Origin: Glycomyces xiaoerkulensis
GTDB lineage: Bacteria; Actinomycetota; Actinomycetes; Mycobacteriales; Micromonosporaceae
NCBI RefSeq assembly: GCF_002798405.1
Contig: NZ_PGGV01000007.1
Location: 1-64,000 of the forward strand
Direction of reading: 5' to 3'
DNA: 64,000 nucleotides
Shown piece by piece: positions 43,449-52,727 of the stretch. The notes under the pieces are model-generated. The model searched no databases and was not told the DNA's origin. It saw only the letters and a program-made list of their open reading frames with translations. The stretch's first letter is position 1, and every line of letters starts with the position of its first letter. Both the position numbers and the translations under genes were made by a program.

Positions 43449-43868
43449 TCAGTCGCCCAGGTCCCGGCGCAGCCGCTTGGTCTGCGAGCGCTTGCGCTTG
43501 GCTTCCAGGCGGCGCCGCTTGGCGCCCTTGGAGGGTTTGGTGGCGCGCCGCTTCGGCGGCGGCGCGGCGACGGCTTCGCGCAGCAGCCGGGCGAGCCGTT
43601 CGGTGGCCGCCTTGCGGTTCTGGAGCTGCGAGCGGAACTGCGCGGAGGTGACCGTGAGCGTACCGTCTACCAGGTGCCGGTCCAGGCGGGCCAGCGCGCG
43701 GTCGGCCAGCGGCGCCGGTATCGCTTTGGTGTCGCGCAGGTTGAACGAGAGTTCGACGCGGGAGTCGGTGGTGTTGACGCTTTGGCCTCCTGGTCCGGAG
43801 GAGCGGGAGAAGCGCCAGGTCAGCTCCGCGTCGGGGATGAGGATGTCGTCGGTGACTCGGACTGGCAC
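43449..43868 (-). CDS. arfB: Peptidyl-tRNA hydrolase ArfB (class I release-factor domain)
   Basis: A 139-residue ribosome-rescue factor. The N-terminal domain holds the catalytic loop SSGPGGQSVNTTDSRVEL with the GGQ motif that hydrolyses peptidyl-tRNA. The C-terminal tail (about 105-135) is dense in Lys and Arg (SKGAKRRRLEAKRKRSQTK) and would enter the empty mRNA channel of stalled ribosomes. Length and layout match YaeJ/ArfB and not full release factors. The GTG at 43868 has AGAGGAG 8 nt upstream. Confidence 0.95.
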   Translation of the reverse strand: MPVRVTDDILIPDAELTWRFSRSSGPGGQSVNTTDSRVELSFNLRDTKAIPAPLADRALARLDRHLVDGTLTVTSAQFRSQLQNRKAATERLARLLREAVAAPPPKRRATKPSKGAKRRRLEAKRKRSQTKRLRRDLGD

Positions 43869-43917
43869 GCGCTGGCTCCTCTCGGGTGCGGCGGGCGTGG
43901 GGTTCGGTTCGATTGTG

Positions 43918-45051
43918 TCAGGACTGGGGGCGGATGCCGAGTAGGTCGGTCATCCATGCTGCGCCGGGTCCATTGTTGAGCGAGTGTTCGCTGATTTCAT
44001 GGTCGGCGGTGCAGTGGTGGACGGTGGAGTCGCAGCTTCGGATGTCGGTGACCAGTGCGGTGCGCATGGGCTGGGGGGTGCGGGTGGCGGCGTTGTAGCG
44101 GGTCCATCCGGACATGGGGGTGCTGGTCTGTTTCTGGAACGGTTCGGCGGCGAAGTGGTGGTAGGTCTGCGGGTTCGGGCTGCCGCGTTCGAGGACGGGT
44201 ATGCAGGCGGGGGTGCGCAGTTGTCCTTCGGTGGGGCGGGCGGGCCGCCGGTCGTCGGCCGGTTCGAGGAGCCGGCCTTGATGTTCGGCCGGGTCGTTGT
44301 ATCGGTCGGTCAGGTGCAGGTCTTCGATTCTGAGGGTCTGGTCGAGGGCGTCGCAGTGCTGGTAGTTGTCGCCCATCATCGGCCAAGACCAGTGGGGTCC
44401 CCAGAGCGCTGATTCGTTTGAGTCGCCGAGGTCGACGCCGAGGCCGTAGTAGTCGATGTGGGTGGGGGCGTGGTAGCCGCCGGCGTCGAGGTTGGCGGTC
44501 TGGGTGACGTACAGGGAGTCGGGGCGCCAGCGGTCGTTGGTTTCCTTGCCGAGGAATTCGGCCATGTCGACCGGGGGGTGCTGATCGGTTCGGGTGCAGG
44601 TTCGGACGGCGTTGAACCGGTCGGGGAGGTTGATGCGGGCGGTGAGGCAGTTTGTTCCGCTTTCGGTGGTGGAATCGGCGGCGATGCCGAGTCGGTGGCC
44701 GGATCCGAAGGCGTCGCGGTAGGCCTGGAGTCGGACGGTGGTGATGGTGAGGTCGGGGTCCCAGGCCAGGTCGAGGGTGAGGCCGGGTGCGGTGAGTCGG
44801 CGGGTTGTGGGGTCGTCGATGCCGTCGAGGAGGTATCCGGGATCGTCGAGTGCGTCGCTGTCGGCGAGGTCGGTGGTGCCCCATTCGTATTGTTCGCTGA
44901 GGGTGGGGGTGGCGGCGTCGCGGAGGTGGTCGTAGAGATCGGTCCAGTCGGTGTGCCAGGCGAGGAGGGCGCATGCGGCGGTGAGGATGATCGTCCAGCG
45001 GGTGCGGGTGGGCGGTCCGTCGAGGGCGTGGCGGGGGAGGAGTGGTGGCAC
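43918..45051 (-). CDS. Hypothetical exported or membrane-anchored protein
   Basis: A 377-residue protein with one N-terminal hydrophobic segment (about 18-33, WTIILTAACALLAW) and a large hydrophilic remainder rich in Asp, Thr, Tyr and His, with a few cysteines (near 135, 152, 227, 283, 339, 344). The charge pattern suggests an anchor with the bulk outside. I recognise no family. GTG at 45051 follows TAGCAT (45058-45063) by 6 nt. Its wobble positions are somewhat less GC-rich than in nearby genes, so it may be a lineage-specific acquisition. Confidence 0.75.
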   Translation of the reverse strand: MPPLLPRHALDGPPTRTRWTIILTAACALLAWHTDWTDLYDHLRDAATPTLSEQYEWGTTDLADSDALDDPGYLLDGIDDPTTRRLTAPGLTLDLAWDPDLTITTVRLQAYRDAFGSGHRLGIAADSTTESGTNCLTARINLPDRFNAVRTCTRTDQHPPVDMAEFLGKETNDRWRPDSLYVTQTANLDAGGYHAPTHIDYYGLGVDLGDSNESALWGPHWSWPMMGDNYQHCDALDQTLRIEDLHLTDRYNDPAEHQGRLLEPADDRRPARPTEGQLRTPACIPVLERGSPNPQTYHHFAAEPFQKQTSTPMSGWTRYNAATRTPQPMRTALVTDIRSCDSTVHHCTADHEISEHSLNNGPGAAWMTDLLGIRPQS

Positions 45052-45094
45052 CGCGCGATGCTATCAATCCCGGCGTCTTGCGTGGATTGGCCGA

Positions 45095-47599
45095 TCAGTC
45101 GGTGAAGTCCTCTATGGTCATTTTGACGGTGCCGGCGGCGTCGCTGGCGTCGAGGTCGACGGTGAAGGTCATGGCCCAGTCGCGGTTGCCGGCGGGGTCG
45201 TCGATGACTTGGCGGACGGTCCAGGTGCGGTCGTGCTTGTCGATGTCGAGGAATTGGTCGGATCGTGCGGCGGTGGTGGTGCCGATGTCGTCGTGGGTGT
45301 CGTAGTACCGCTCCAGGGCGGTGTCCCATTTGGCGGTGGGCCAGCCGGTGTCCTGGGCGGCGAGCGCGTCGGGTCGGTCGGCGGCGGCCAGTTCGATGTG
45401 GCGGAAGGCGGCGTTGCGGACGGCGATGGTGAAGGCGCGTTCGTTGGCGGTGAAGGCGGTCGAGGGGCGGCCGATGTCGATGTCGTCGTCTTGGTCGGCG
45501 GGGTTGGTGAGTTGTTCCCATTCGTTGATCAGGGAGGAGTCGGTTTGGCGGATGGTTTCGCCGAGCCAGGTGGTGAGGTCGTCGAGTTCGGTGCCGCCGG
45601 TGCCGCCGGTTCCGGCGGGGAGGGTTTGGGTGAGGGCTTTGTAGGCGCTGGTGAGGTAGCGCAGGAGGAGGCCTTCGGCGCGGGGGAGCCGGTAGGCGCC
45701 GATGTATTCGCCGAAGGTCATGTGCTGTTCCCAGATTTCGCGGAGGATCGATTTGGGTTGGAGTTGGTAGTCGGCGGCCCAGGGGTGGCTGAGGCGGTAG
45801 GCGTCGAAGGCTTCGGTGAGGAGGTCGGCGAGGGGTTTGGGGTAGTCGATGTCGTCGTCTTCGAGGCGGTTCATGCGGTCGTAGTAGTCGAGGCCGTCGG
45901 CTTTCATGGCGTCGATGGCGTCGGTTTTGGCTTTGTTGCGTTGGGCGGCGAGGATTTGGCCGGGGCCTTCGAGGGTGGCTTCGACGATCGAGACGATGTC
46001 CATGGGGTAGGTGTCGGATTGGGGGTCGAGGAGGTCGAGGGCGGCGATGGCGAAGGGGGCGAGGGGTTGGTTGAGGGCGAAGTGGTCGGGTAGGTCGACG
46101 GTGAGTTTGATGGTGCCGTCTTCGATGGCGATGATGTCGGCGTCGCGGAGGGTGCGGGCGATGGTGAGGGCGGTGCGGGCCATGCGCAGTTGGGTGGGGC
46201 GGTCGGCGTGGGAGTCTTCGATGAGGTGGCGGGTGTGGTCGAAGGCGCTGCCGGGGCGGGCGAGGAGGTTGATGAGCATGGCGTGGTTCATGTGCATGCG
46301 GCTGGTGAGGGGTTCGGGGTTGGCTTCGGCGAGGCCGTTGAAGGTGTCTTCGGACCAGCCGATGAAGCCTTCGGGGGGTTTCTTTTTGGCCATTTTCTTG
46401 CGTTTTTTGGGGTCGGTGCCGAATTTGGCGAGGGCTTTCTCGTTTTCGATGACGTGTTCGGGGGCTTGGCAGACGACGTAGCCGATGGTGTCGTATCCGG
46501 CGCGGCCGGCGCGGCCGGCGATCTGGTGGAATTCGCGGGCGCGGAGGCGCCTGGTGCGGCGGCCGTCGTATTTGGCCAGGCCGGTGAAGACGACGGTGCG
46601 GATGGGGACGTTGATGCCGACGCCGAGGGTGTCGGTGCCGCAGATGATTTTGAGTAGGCCGGTTTGGGCGAGGCGTTCGACCAGGCGGCGGTATTTGGGG
46701 AGCATGCCGGCGTGGTGGACGCCGATGCCGGAGCGGACGAGGCGGGCGAGGGTGGCGCCGAATTTGGTGGTGAAGCGGAAGCCGCCGAGGGCGGCGTTGA
46801 TGGCGGTTTTGGTGTCTTTGTCGACCAGTTTGAGGCTGGAGAGGGCTTGGGCGGTCTCGAGGGCGGCGGCTTGGGTGAAGTGGACGATGTAGGCGGGGGT
46901 GCGGTCGTGGTCGGCGAGGTTTTCGGCGGTGTCGTGGAGGGGGGTTTTGCGGTATTCGTATTCGAGGGGGACGGGGCGGGTGTCGCCGGTGATGAGGGTG
47001 GTTTCGCGTCCGGTGCGGCGGGTGAGGTCGTTTTCGAAGAAGGTGGTGTCGCCGAGGGTGGCGGACATGAGGGTGAAGGCGGCGCGGGGGAGTTCGAGGA
47101 GGGGCACTTGCCAGGCCCAGCCGCGGTCGGGGTCGGCGTAGAAGTGGAATTCGTCGGCGACGACCGAGTCGCAGTCGAGGTCGGGGCCTTCGCGGAGGGC
47201 GAGGTTGGCGAGGATTTCGGCGGTGCAGCAGATGAGGGGGGCGTCGGGGTTGACGGCGGCGTCGCCGGTGAGCATGCCGACGTTGTCGGTGCCGAACTGG
47301 GCGCACAGTTCGAAGAATTTCTCGGAGACGAGGGCTTTGATGGGGGCGGTGTAGAAGGAGGTGCGCTGGTGGGCGAGGGCATTGAAGTGGGCGGCGGCGG
47401 CGATGAGGGTCTTGCCGGAGCCGGTGGGGGTGCCGGCGATGACGTTGGCGCCCGAGCAGATGGCCAGGAGGGCTTCTTCCTGGTGGTCGTAGAGGGCGAT
47501 GCCCTCGTCCTCGGCCCAGGTGGCGAAGGCGGTGTAGACCTCGTCGTCGTCGGGGGCGTCGGTCCGGGGCAGGTAGTCGATCAGGCTCACATCGGTCAA
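45095..47599 (-). CDS. DEAD/H-box RNA helicase with DUF3516 domain
   Basis: An 834-residue Ski2-related helicase. Motif I is AGTPTGSGKT (about 54-63), motif II VVADEFHFYAD, motif III LMSATLGDT, motif V CGTDTLGVGINVPIRTVV, and motif VI QIAGRAGRAGYD. The C-terminal 350 residues match the actinobacterial DUF3516 region. It is a second Ski2-type helicase in the window besides helY but only distantly similar, and probably acts on RNA. The start is TTG at 47599 or GTG at 47590; neither has a clear ribosome site. It lies 34 bases downstream of xthA on the same strand. Confidence 0.92.
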   Translation of the reverse strand: MTDVSLIDYLPRTDAPDDDEVYTAFATWAEDEGIALYDHQEEALLAICSGANVIAGTPTGSGKTLIAAAAHFNALAHQRTSFYTAPIKALVSEKFFELCAQFGTDNVGMLTGDAAVNPDAPLICCTAEILANLALREGPDLDCDSVVADEFHFYADPDRGWAWQVPLLELPRAAFTLMSATLGDTTFFENDLTRRTGRETTLITGDTRPVPLEYEYRKTPLHDTAENLADHDRTPAYIVHFTQAAALETAQALSSLKLVDKDTKTAINAALGGFRFTTKFGATLARLVRSGIGVHHAGMLPKYRRLVERLAQTGLLKIICGTDTLGVGINVPIRTVVFTGLAKYDGRRTRRLRAREFHQIAGRAGRAGYDTIGYVVCQAPEHVIENEKALAKFGTDPKKRKKMAKKKPPEGFIGWSEDTFNGLAEANPEPLTSRMHMNHAMLINLLARPGSAFDHTRHLIEDSHADRPTQLRMARTALTIARTLRDADIIAIEDGTIKLTVDLPDHFALNQPLAPFAIAALDLLDPQSDTYPMDIVSIVEATLEGPGQILAAQRNKAKTDAIDAMKADGLDYYDRMNRLEDDDIDYPKPLADLLTEAFDAYRLSHPWAADYQLQPKSILREIWEQHMTFGEYIGAYRLPRAEGLLLRYLTSAYKALTQTLPAGTGGTGGTELDDLTTWLGETIRQTDSSLINEWEQLTNPADQDDDIDIGRPSTAFTANERAFTIAVRNAAFRHIELAAADRPDALAAQDTGWPTAKWDTALERYYDTHDDIGTTTAARSDQFLDIDKHDRTWTVRQVIDDPAGNRDWAMTFTVDLDASDAAGTVKMTIEDFTD

Positions 47600-47633
47600 T
47601 GGTGCCCGTTCGTGTGCGGGGCCGCCAATCGGG

Positions 47634-48440
47634 TCAGGTCCGGTAGGTGACGGTGACCGGGGCGTGGTCGGACCAGCGCCGGTCGTAGGCGTCGGCGCGT
47701 TCGACCCGGGCTTCGACGGCGCGGTCGGCCAGGCCGGGGGTGGCGACGTGGAGGTCGATGCGCCAGCCGGCGTCGTTGTCGAAGGCTTTGCCGCGGTAGG
47801 ACCACCAGGAGTAGGGGCCGGTGGTGTCGGGGTGGAGGGCGCGGACGACGTCGACCAGGCCGTGCCGCTCGTACAGGCCGGTGAGCCAGTCGCGTTCGTG
47901 GGGGAGGAACCCGGCGGTCTTCTTGTTGTTCTTCCAGTTCTTGAGGTCGGCTTCGGCGTGGGCGATGTTCCAGTCGCCGCAGACGAGCAGTTCCCGGTTC
48001 CGGCGGCCGGCGCGGTCGGCTGCGGCGGCGAGGTAGTCGGCGAAGGCGTCCATGAACCGCTCCTTCTCCTCCTGGCGGGTGGTGCCGGTCTCGCCGGAGG
48101 GCAGGTAGAGGCTGCCGACGGTCAGGCCGGGCAGGTCGACTTCGGCGTAGCGGCCGGTGTTGTCGAATTCGTCGGAGCCGAAGCCGATCCGGGTGGCCTC
48201 GGGCGCGGAGCGGGTGAGGACGGCCACGCCGGCGCGGCCTTTGGCGCCGTCGTTCTCGGCGGGGGCGATGAGCCATTCGAAGCCGCCGGCGTCCTTGGCC
48301 GAGGCGGGCACCTGCTCGGGGGTGGCGCGGACCTCCTGGAGCAGCACGACATCGGCCTTGGTCTGCTCCAGCCATGGGACCAGGCCCTTCTTGGCGGCGG
48401 CCCGGACGCCGTTGACGTTGACGGTGGCGATGGTGATCAC
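47634..48440 (-). CDS. xthA: Exodeoxyribonuclease III (first copy)
   Basis: A 268-residue metal-dependent AP endonuclease/3' exonuclease. Motifs: TVNVNGVRAA, LLQEVRA (the metal-binding Glu), YLPSG, GDWNIAHAEADLKNW, RIDLHVATPGL and the C-terminal SDHAPVTVTY with the catalytic histidine. It cuts abasic sites in base-excision repair. GTG at 48440 follows TAGGCT (48447-48452) by 6 nt. A paralogue is encoded at 50918-51706 on the other strand, with a membrane-protein gene between. Confidence 0.93.
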   Translation of the reverse strand: MITIATVNVNGVRAAAKKGLVPWLEQTKADVVLLQEVRATPEQVPASAKDAGGFEWLIAPAENDGAKGRAGVAVLTRSAPEATRIGFGSDEFDNTGRYAEVDLPGLTVGSLYLPSGETGTTRQEEKERFMDAFADYLAAAADRAGRRNRELLVCGDWNIAHAEADLKNWKNNKKTAGFLPHERDWLTGLYERHGLVDVVRALHPDTTGPYSWWSYRGKAFDNDAGWRIDLHVATPGLADRAVEARVERADAYDRRWSDHAPVTVTYRT

Positions 48441-48446
48441 CGGCCC

Positions 48447-48548
48447 AGCCTAACCGGTCGGGGCGGCGGTGACCGGCATCCCCGTGGCGAGGCACACCCG
48501 TTCGGCGGACAGGGATGCGCCGCCGCCGGTGCGGCGACCACATAGACT
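48447..48548. promoter_or_regulatory. Divergent leaderless promoters, xthA/membrane protein
   Basis: Minus-strand TAGGCT at 48447-48452 is 6 nt from the xthA GTG (48440). Plus-strand TAGACT at 48543-48548 is 7 nt from the ATG at 48556. Confidence 0.6.
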
Positions 48549-48555
48549 ACGGGGC

Positions 48556-50856
48556 ATGACTGTGGCGGCCGAACCAGCGAAGCGGATCCGGCGGCGGTGG
48601 CGGGGCGTGCTCGCGGCCGCCGCGGCCGGGCTGGCCGCCGTCCTCGCCGTCGGATCCGCCCCGGCCGCGGCGCAGGAGGAGAGCGGCGACCCCGGCGACC
48701 CCGGCGGCATCGTGGTGGTGGGCGTGCCGGGCCTGTCCTGGTCGGACGTCGACCCCGCCGAGACGCCGGCGCTGTGGGACCTGGCGGGCCGGGGCGCGAC
48801 CGGGTCGATGAGCGTGCGCACCATCGGGTCGTGGACCTGTTCGGAGGCCGGATGGGTGACCCTGGGCGCCGGGGCGCGCGCCGGCGGACTGGCCGCTCGC
48901 GACGCCCACTGCATGGCCCAGTCCCGCATCCCGGCGCCGGTGGCCGACGGCGGGCAGTGGACGCTGCCGTGGTGGCCCGAACTGGAGCGCGCCAACGCCG
49001 CCTACAACTACGGCGCCCGGCTGGGGTCGCTGGCCGAGGCGGTCGCCCAACTCGAGTCCGACCAGATCGCCGCCGCCGAGGCGGCCGAGGCGGCCGCCGA
49101 TGAACCGGTCGAGGTCGACGACGGGCTGTGCGTGGCCGCGATCGGCGTCGGCGCGGCCCTGGCCGCCTCCGACCCCGAAGGGAACCTGGCGTTCTGGGGT
49201 CCGGACCTGGAGGCGCTCCCGGAGGCGATGAACACCTGCGACGTGGTCATCGTCGACCCAGGGGTGATCGTCGGCGACGAGGCCGAGGCCGACGACGTCA
49301 GCACCGACTACGACGCGATCGGCGAGACCGACACCGACGTCGCCACCGGCGAGGACGACCAGGCCGGCGACGACCGGGCCGCCGCCGAGCCCGACCCGAT
49401 CCGCATCGCCGCCGCCTCCGAGGCCGACGCGGCGATCACCGACATCGCCGCGGCCCTGCCCGAGCGGTGGCGGGTCCTGGTGGCCGGCATCGCCGACTCG
49501 GCCGCCCCTTCCGGGCTCCATCCGGTCATCTACGCCGGCCACGGCATCGAACCGGGCCAGTTGACCTCGGCCACGACCGGCCGCACCGGCTACATGCAAC
49601 TGGTCGACCTGGGCCCCACCGCGCTCGAGGTGATCGGCGCCGACATCCCGGCGGCGATGGCCGGGCGCCCGGCGACGGTCGAGGCCGACCCCGATCACGA
49701 CCCGGCCGGCGCCGTCGAGACCGGCGTCGACGAGACCCGGGCGGCCTCGGCCGTCGCCCAGGTCGGCTGGAAGTTCTACACCACGCTGTCGGTGCTCGGC
49801 ATCGTCGCGGTGGGCGCGGCCGCATGGCTGCTGACCGGCCCGGCCCGAGGCCGCGGCCCGGCCGCCGCCGCCTGCATCGCCGTGTCGGCCATCCCGGTCG
49901 GCGGCGTGGCCGCCGGCATCGCGCCCTGGTGGCGCGCCGACCACCCCGAACTGACGTTCTGGCTGGTCATCGCCGCCGTCGCCGGGACGCTGACGGTCGC
50001 GGCCCGACTGCCGTGGCTGCGAGAGGGCGCCCGCCCGGCGCTCCTGGTCGCCGCAGCCACGGCCGCGCTGATCGCAGTCGACCAGTTCACCGGCGCCACC
50101 TGGCCCCTGCACACCCCGATGGGGTACACCGCCGCGGCCGGGGCCCGCTTCTCCGGTCTGGGCAACTACGCGTTCGCCGTGTTCGCCGCCGCGGTCATCC
50201 TGGTGATCACCCTCACCCCCTGGCGCGGCCGCGCCGTCTATATCGGACCAGTGGTGATCGGGGCGGCCGCGGTCGCCATCGTCGGCGCCCCCACCCTCGG
50301 CCGCAACGTCGGCGGCACCCTCGCACTGGTCGCCGCCCTCGTCCTCGCCGCCATGCGGCTGTGGGGCCGCCGACTCAACCTCGCCGCGATCGGCATCGCC
50401 GGCGCCGCCGCCGCCGGCGTCCTCACCGTCGCCGGCCTCCTCGACTACCTGCGACCGGCCGCCGACCAGACCCACCTGGGCCGATTCGTCGGCACCGTCC
50501 TCGACGGCGAGGCCGGCGCCGTCCTCCTCCGCAAAGCCTTCGCCGCGATCGGCACCATCGGCGGACCCCTCACCTACCTGGTCCTCGCCGCGGCCATCGC
50601 CGCCGCCTGGATCTGGCGAACCCGCGCCCCCGTCCGCGCCACCGGCACCGCCGCGGCCGCCACCGGCCTGCTGGCGGTCGCCACGGTCGGCTTCGCCGTC
50701 AACGACTCCGGCATAGCCGTCCCCGCCTTCACCGTCTCGATCGGATTCGGGCTGCTCGCGGTCGCCGTCGGCCCCCGCCCCGAACCGGCCGAGGCCGCCG
50801 GCCCCGCCCCGGCCCGCACCGGACCCGCCCGCCGCCACACCGTCACCGACAGGTGA
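48556..50856 (+). CDS. Large membrane protein with alkaline-phosphatase-like outer domain
   Basis: A 766-residue protein. A signal-like segment (about 16-40, ending APAAAQEE) is followed by an extracytoplasmic domain (40-410) that reads like an alkaline-phosphatase/sulfatase fold: IVVVGVPGLSWSDVDP at the start, TPALWDLAGRGATGSMSVRT, and near the end GYMQLVDLGPTALEVIGADIP. The acidic stretch at 240-305 is probably disordered. The last 340 residues hold 9-10 membrane helices. Its role is unknown; a part in envelope assembly is plausible. ATG at 48556 follows TAGACT by 7 nt. Confidence 0.8.
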   Translation: MTVAAEPAKRIRRRWRGVLAAAAAGLAAVLAVGSAPAAAQEESGDPGDPGGIVVVGVPGLSWSDVDPAETPALWDLAGRGATGSMSVRTIGSWTCSEAGWVTLGAGARAGGLAARDAHCMAQSRIPAPVADGGQWTLPWWPELERANAAYNYGARLGSLAEAVAQLESDQIAAAEAAEAAADEPVEVDDGLCVAAIGVGAALAASDPEGNLAFWGPDLEALPEAMNTCDVVIVDPGVIVGDEAEADDVSTDYDAIGETDTDVATGEDDQAGDDRAAAEPDPIRIAAASEADAAITDIAAALPERWRVLVAGIADSAAPSGLHPVIYAGHGIEPGQLTSATTGRTGYMQLVDLGPTALEVIGADIPAAMAGRPATVEADPDHDPAGAVETGVDETRAASAVAQVGWKFYTTLSVLGIVAVGAAAWLLTGPARGRGPAAAACIAVSAIPVGGVAAGIAPWWRADHPELTFWLVIAAVAGTLTVAARLPWLREGARPALLVAAATAALIAVDQFTGATWPLHTPMGYTAAAGARFSGLGNYAFAVFAAAVILVITLTPWRGRAVYIGPVVIGAAAVAIVGAPTLGRNVGGTLALVAALVLAAMRLWGRRLNLAAIGIAGAAAAGVLTVAGLLDYLRPAADQTHLGRFVGTVLDGEAGAVLLRKAFAAIGTIGGPLTYLVLAAAIAAAWIWRTRAPVRATGTAAAATGLLAVATVGFAVNDSGIAVPAFTVSIGFGLLAVAVGPRPEPAEAAGPAPARTGPARRHTVTDR

Positions 50857-50917
50857 CACCGCCGATGCCCTGGCCTGGGACGCCACCGGCCCCGCCCCGA
50901 CCGGTATCGTGAGGCCC

Positions 50918-51706
50918 ATGCGCGTCGCGACGTGGAACATCAACTCCCTGAACGCCCGCCTCGACCGGCTCCTGACCTGGCTGGCCGAGACCGGCCCGGA
51001 CGTCGTGTGCCTCCAGGAGACCAAATGCGCCGCTGACGACGCCCCCACCGACGCGCTCGCCGCGGCCGGCTACGAAACCGCCGCCGCCGGCACCGGCCGC
51101 TGGAACGGGGTCGCCATCCTCTCCCGCATCGGCCTCGAATCGGTCGCCGTCGGCCTCGACGACCAGCCCGAATTCGACGACGCCGCCGAACCCCGCGCGA
51201 TCGGTGCCACCTGCGGACCGATCCGCCTCTGGTCGGTGTACGTCCCCAACGGACGCGACGTCGGCCACCGGCACTACCGGTACAAACTCGACTTCCTCGC
51301 CGCGCTGGCGGCCACGGTCGGACCCGGCGCGGCCGGGGCCGAACCGTTCGCCGTGCTCGGCGACTTCAACGTCTGCCCCACCGACGACGACGTCTGGGAC
51401 CTCGCCGAATGGCCCGGCACCACCCACGTCACCGCGGCCGAACGCGACGCCCTGGCCGAGGTCGAACGGGCCGGCCTGACCGACCTGTTCCCCCGGCCGC
51501 TCAAACACGACTGGCCCTACACCTTCTGGGACTACCGGAACCTGGACTTCCCCAAGAACCGCGGCATGCGCATCGACCTGGCCCTGGCCAACCCCGCCTT
51601 CGAAGCCGCCTGCACCGACGCCTATGTCGACCGCAACGCCCGCAAAGGCAAAGGCGCCTCCGACCACGCCCCCGTCGTGCTCGACCTCGATACGACCGAC
51701 CGCTGA
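50918..51706 (+). CDS. xthA: Exodeoxyribonuclease III (second copy)
   Basis: A 262-residue AP endonuclease family protein: ATWNINSLNARLDRL, CLQETKCAADD (metal-binding Glu), YVPNGR, LGDFNVCPTDDDVW, the MRIDLALA motif and the final ASDHAPVVLDL. It is closer to the canonical ExoIII pattern than the first copy (residues NSLNARL). ATG at 50918 follows TATCGT (50905-50910) by 7 nt. Two paralogues within 3.3 kb may have divided labour, for example AP-site cutting against 3' end cleaning. Confidence 0.93.
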   Translation: MRVATWNINSLNARLDRLLTWLAETGPDVVCLQETKCAADDAPTDALAAAGYETAAAGTGRWNGVAILSRIGLESVAVGLDDQPEFDDAAEPRAIGATCGPIRLWSVYVPNGRDVGHRHYRYKLDFLAALAATVGPGAAGAEPFAVLGDFNVCPTDDDVWDLAEWPGTTHVTAAERDALAEVERAGLTDLFPRPLKHDWPYTFWDYRNLDFPKNRGMRIDLALANPAFEAACTDAYVDRNARKGKGASDHAPVVLDLDTTDR

Positions 51707-51730
51707 CCCCAGGAAGGGCAACCACACCAA

Positions 51731-52711
51731 GTGCGCCGAAGAATCCTCCCGACGGTGTGCGTCGCGGTGCTGCTGGCACTGACGCCCACCCCCGCCAACG
51801 CCGACCCCGACGAGGAGACCCTCGAATCCGACCTCTCCGACGCGATCGAAGCGGTCGCCGACGCCGAAGACGAGGTCGAGGCCGCCGAGAACCGCGCCGA
51901 CGAACTCGCCGAACAGATCGAGGACACCGAGGCGACACTCGAGGAACTGTCGAGCGACCTCAACGAATACGCCGTCTACCTCCACACCGAAGGCGACCTG
52001 CGCACCACCGCCGCGCTGCTGTCGGCCGAGACGCCCGACCGGATGGTCGACTCGCTCACCTTCACCGGCTACCTCGCCGACGAACGGGCCGCCCTGGTCG
52101 CCGAGGCCTCCACCCTGCTGGCCGAACTGCGCGCCCAGGAAGCGGCCCACGCCGACGAACTCGCCGAAGCCGAAGCGGCCCTCGAGAAAGCCGAAGAAGC
52201 CGCCGACGATCTGGAGGACCAGCTCGAAGAACTCCGGGCCGAACAAGCGGCCGGCCCGTCCGGCGACGGCGGCGCGGCCGCCCCCGACCCCGTACCCCGC
52301 AACTCCGACGGCAGCCTGCCCAGCGAATCGTGCACCGAGTCCGACCCCACCACCGACGGCTGCCTCACCCCGCGCACCCTGCACGTCTACCACGAGACCC
52401 GCGAAGCCGGATTCACCAACTACGTCTCCTGCTACCGCTCCGGCGGCAGCGGCGAACACCCCAAGGGCCGCGCCTGCGACTTCTCGGCCAACGCCAGCGG
52501 CTTCCAGAACTACGACGCCACCGGCGCCGACAAGGACTACGGCGACCGCCTCGCCGCCTGGTACGTCAACAACGCCGACGCCCTGGCGGTCCAGTACGTC
52601 ATCTGGTACCGCCAGTTCTGGTCGCCCTCCAGCGGGTGGCGGTCCTACTCCGGCGCCAACGGCACCCCCGCCGCCGACCACACCAACCACGTCCACGTCT
52701 CGATCCGCTGA
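51731..52711 (+). CDS. Secreted coiled-coil protein with ARB_07466-like C-terminal domain
   Basis: A 326-residue secreted protein. The signal peptide (1-24) ends TPANADPDEE. A long coiled coil, rich in Glu and Ala, covers about 28-180, as in the regulatory half of NlpC/P60 cell-wall enzymes. After a Gly/Pro linker (175-195) comes a C-terminal domain with SCYRSGGSGEHPKGRACDFS and DHTNHVHVSIR, whose HPxGRAxDF and HVHVS motifs recall M15-type peptidases. I infer a role at the cell wall. Start GTG 51731; GGAAGGG lies about 13 nt upstream, longer than ideal. Confidence 0.85.
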   Translation: MRRRILPTVCVAVLLALTPTPANADPDEETLESDLSDAIEAVADAEDEVEAAENRADELAEQIEDTEATLEELSSDLNEYAVYLHTEGDLRTTAALLSAETPDRMVDSLTFTGYLADERAALVAEASTLLAELRAQEAAHADELAEAEAALEKAEEAADDLEDQLEELRAEQAAGPSGDGGAAAPDPVPRNSDGSLPSESCTESDPTTDGCLTPRTLHVYHETREAGFTNYVSCYRSGGSGEHPKGRACDFSANASGFQNYDATGADKDYGDRLAAWYVNNADALAVQYVIWYRQFWSPSSGWRSYSGANGTPAADHTNHVHVSIR

Positions 52712-52727
52712 CCAGGAAGGCACCGCC

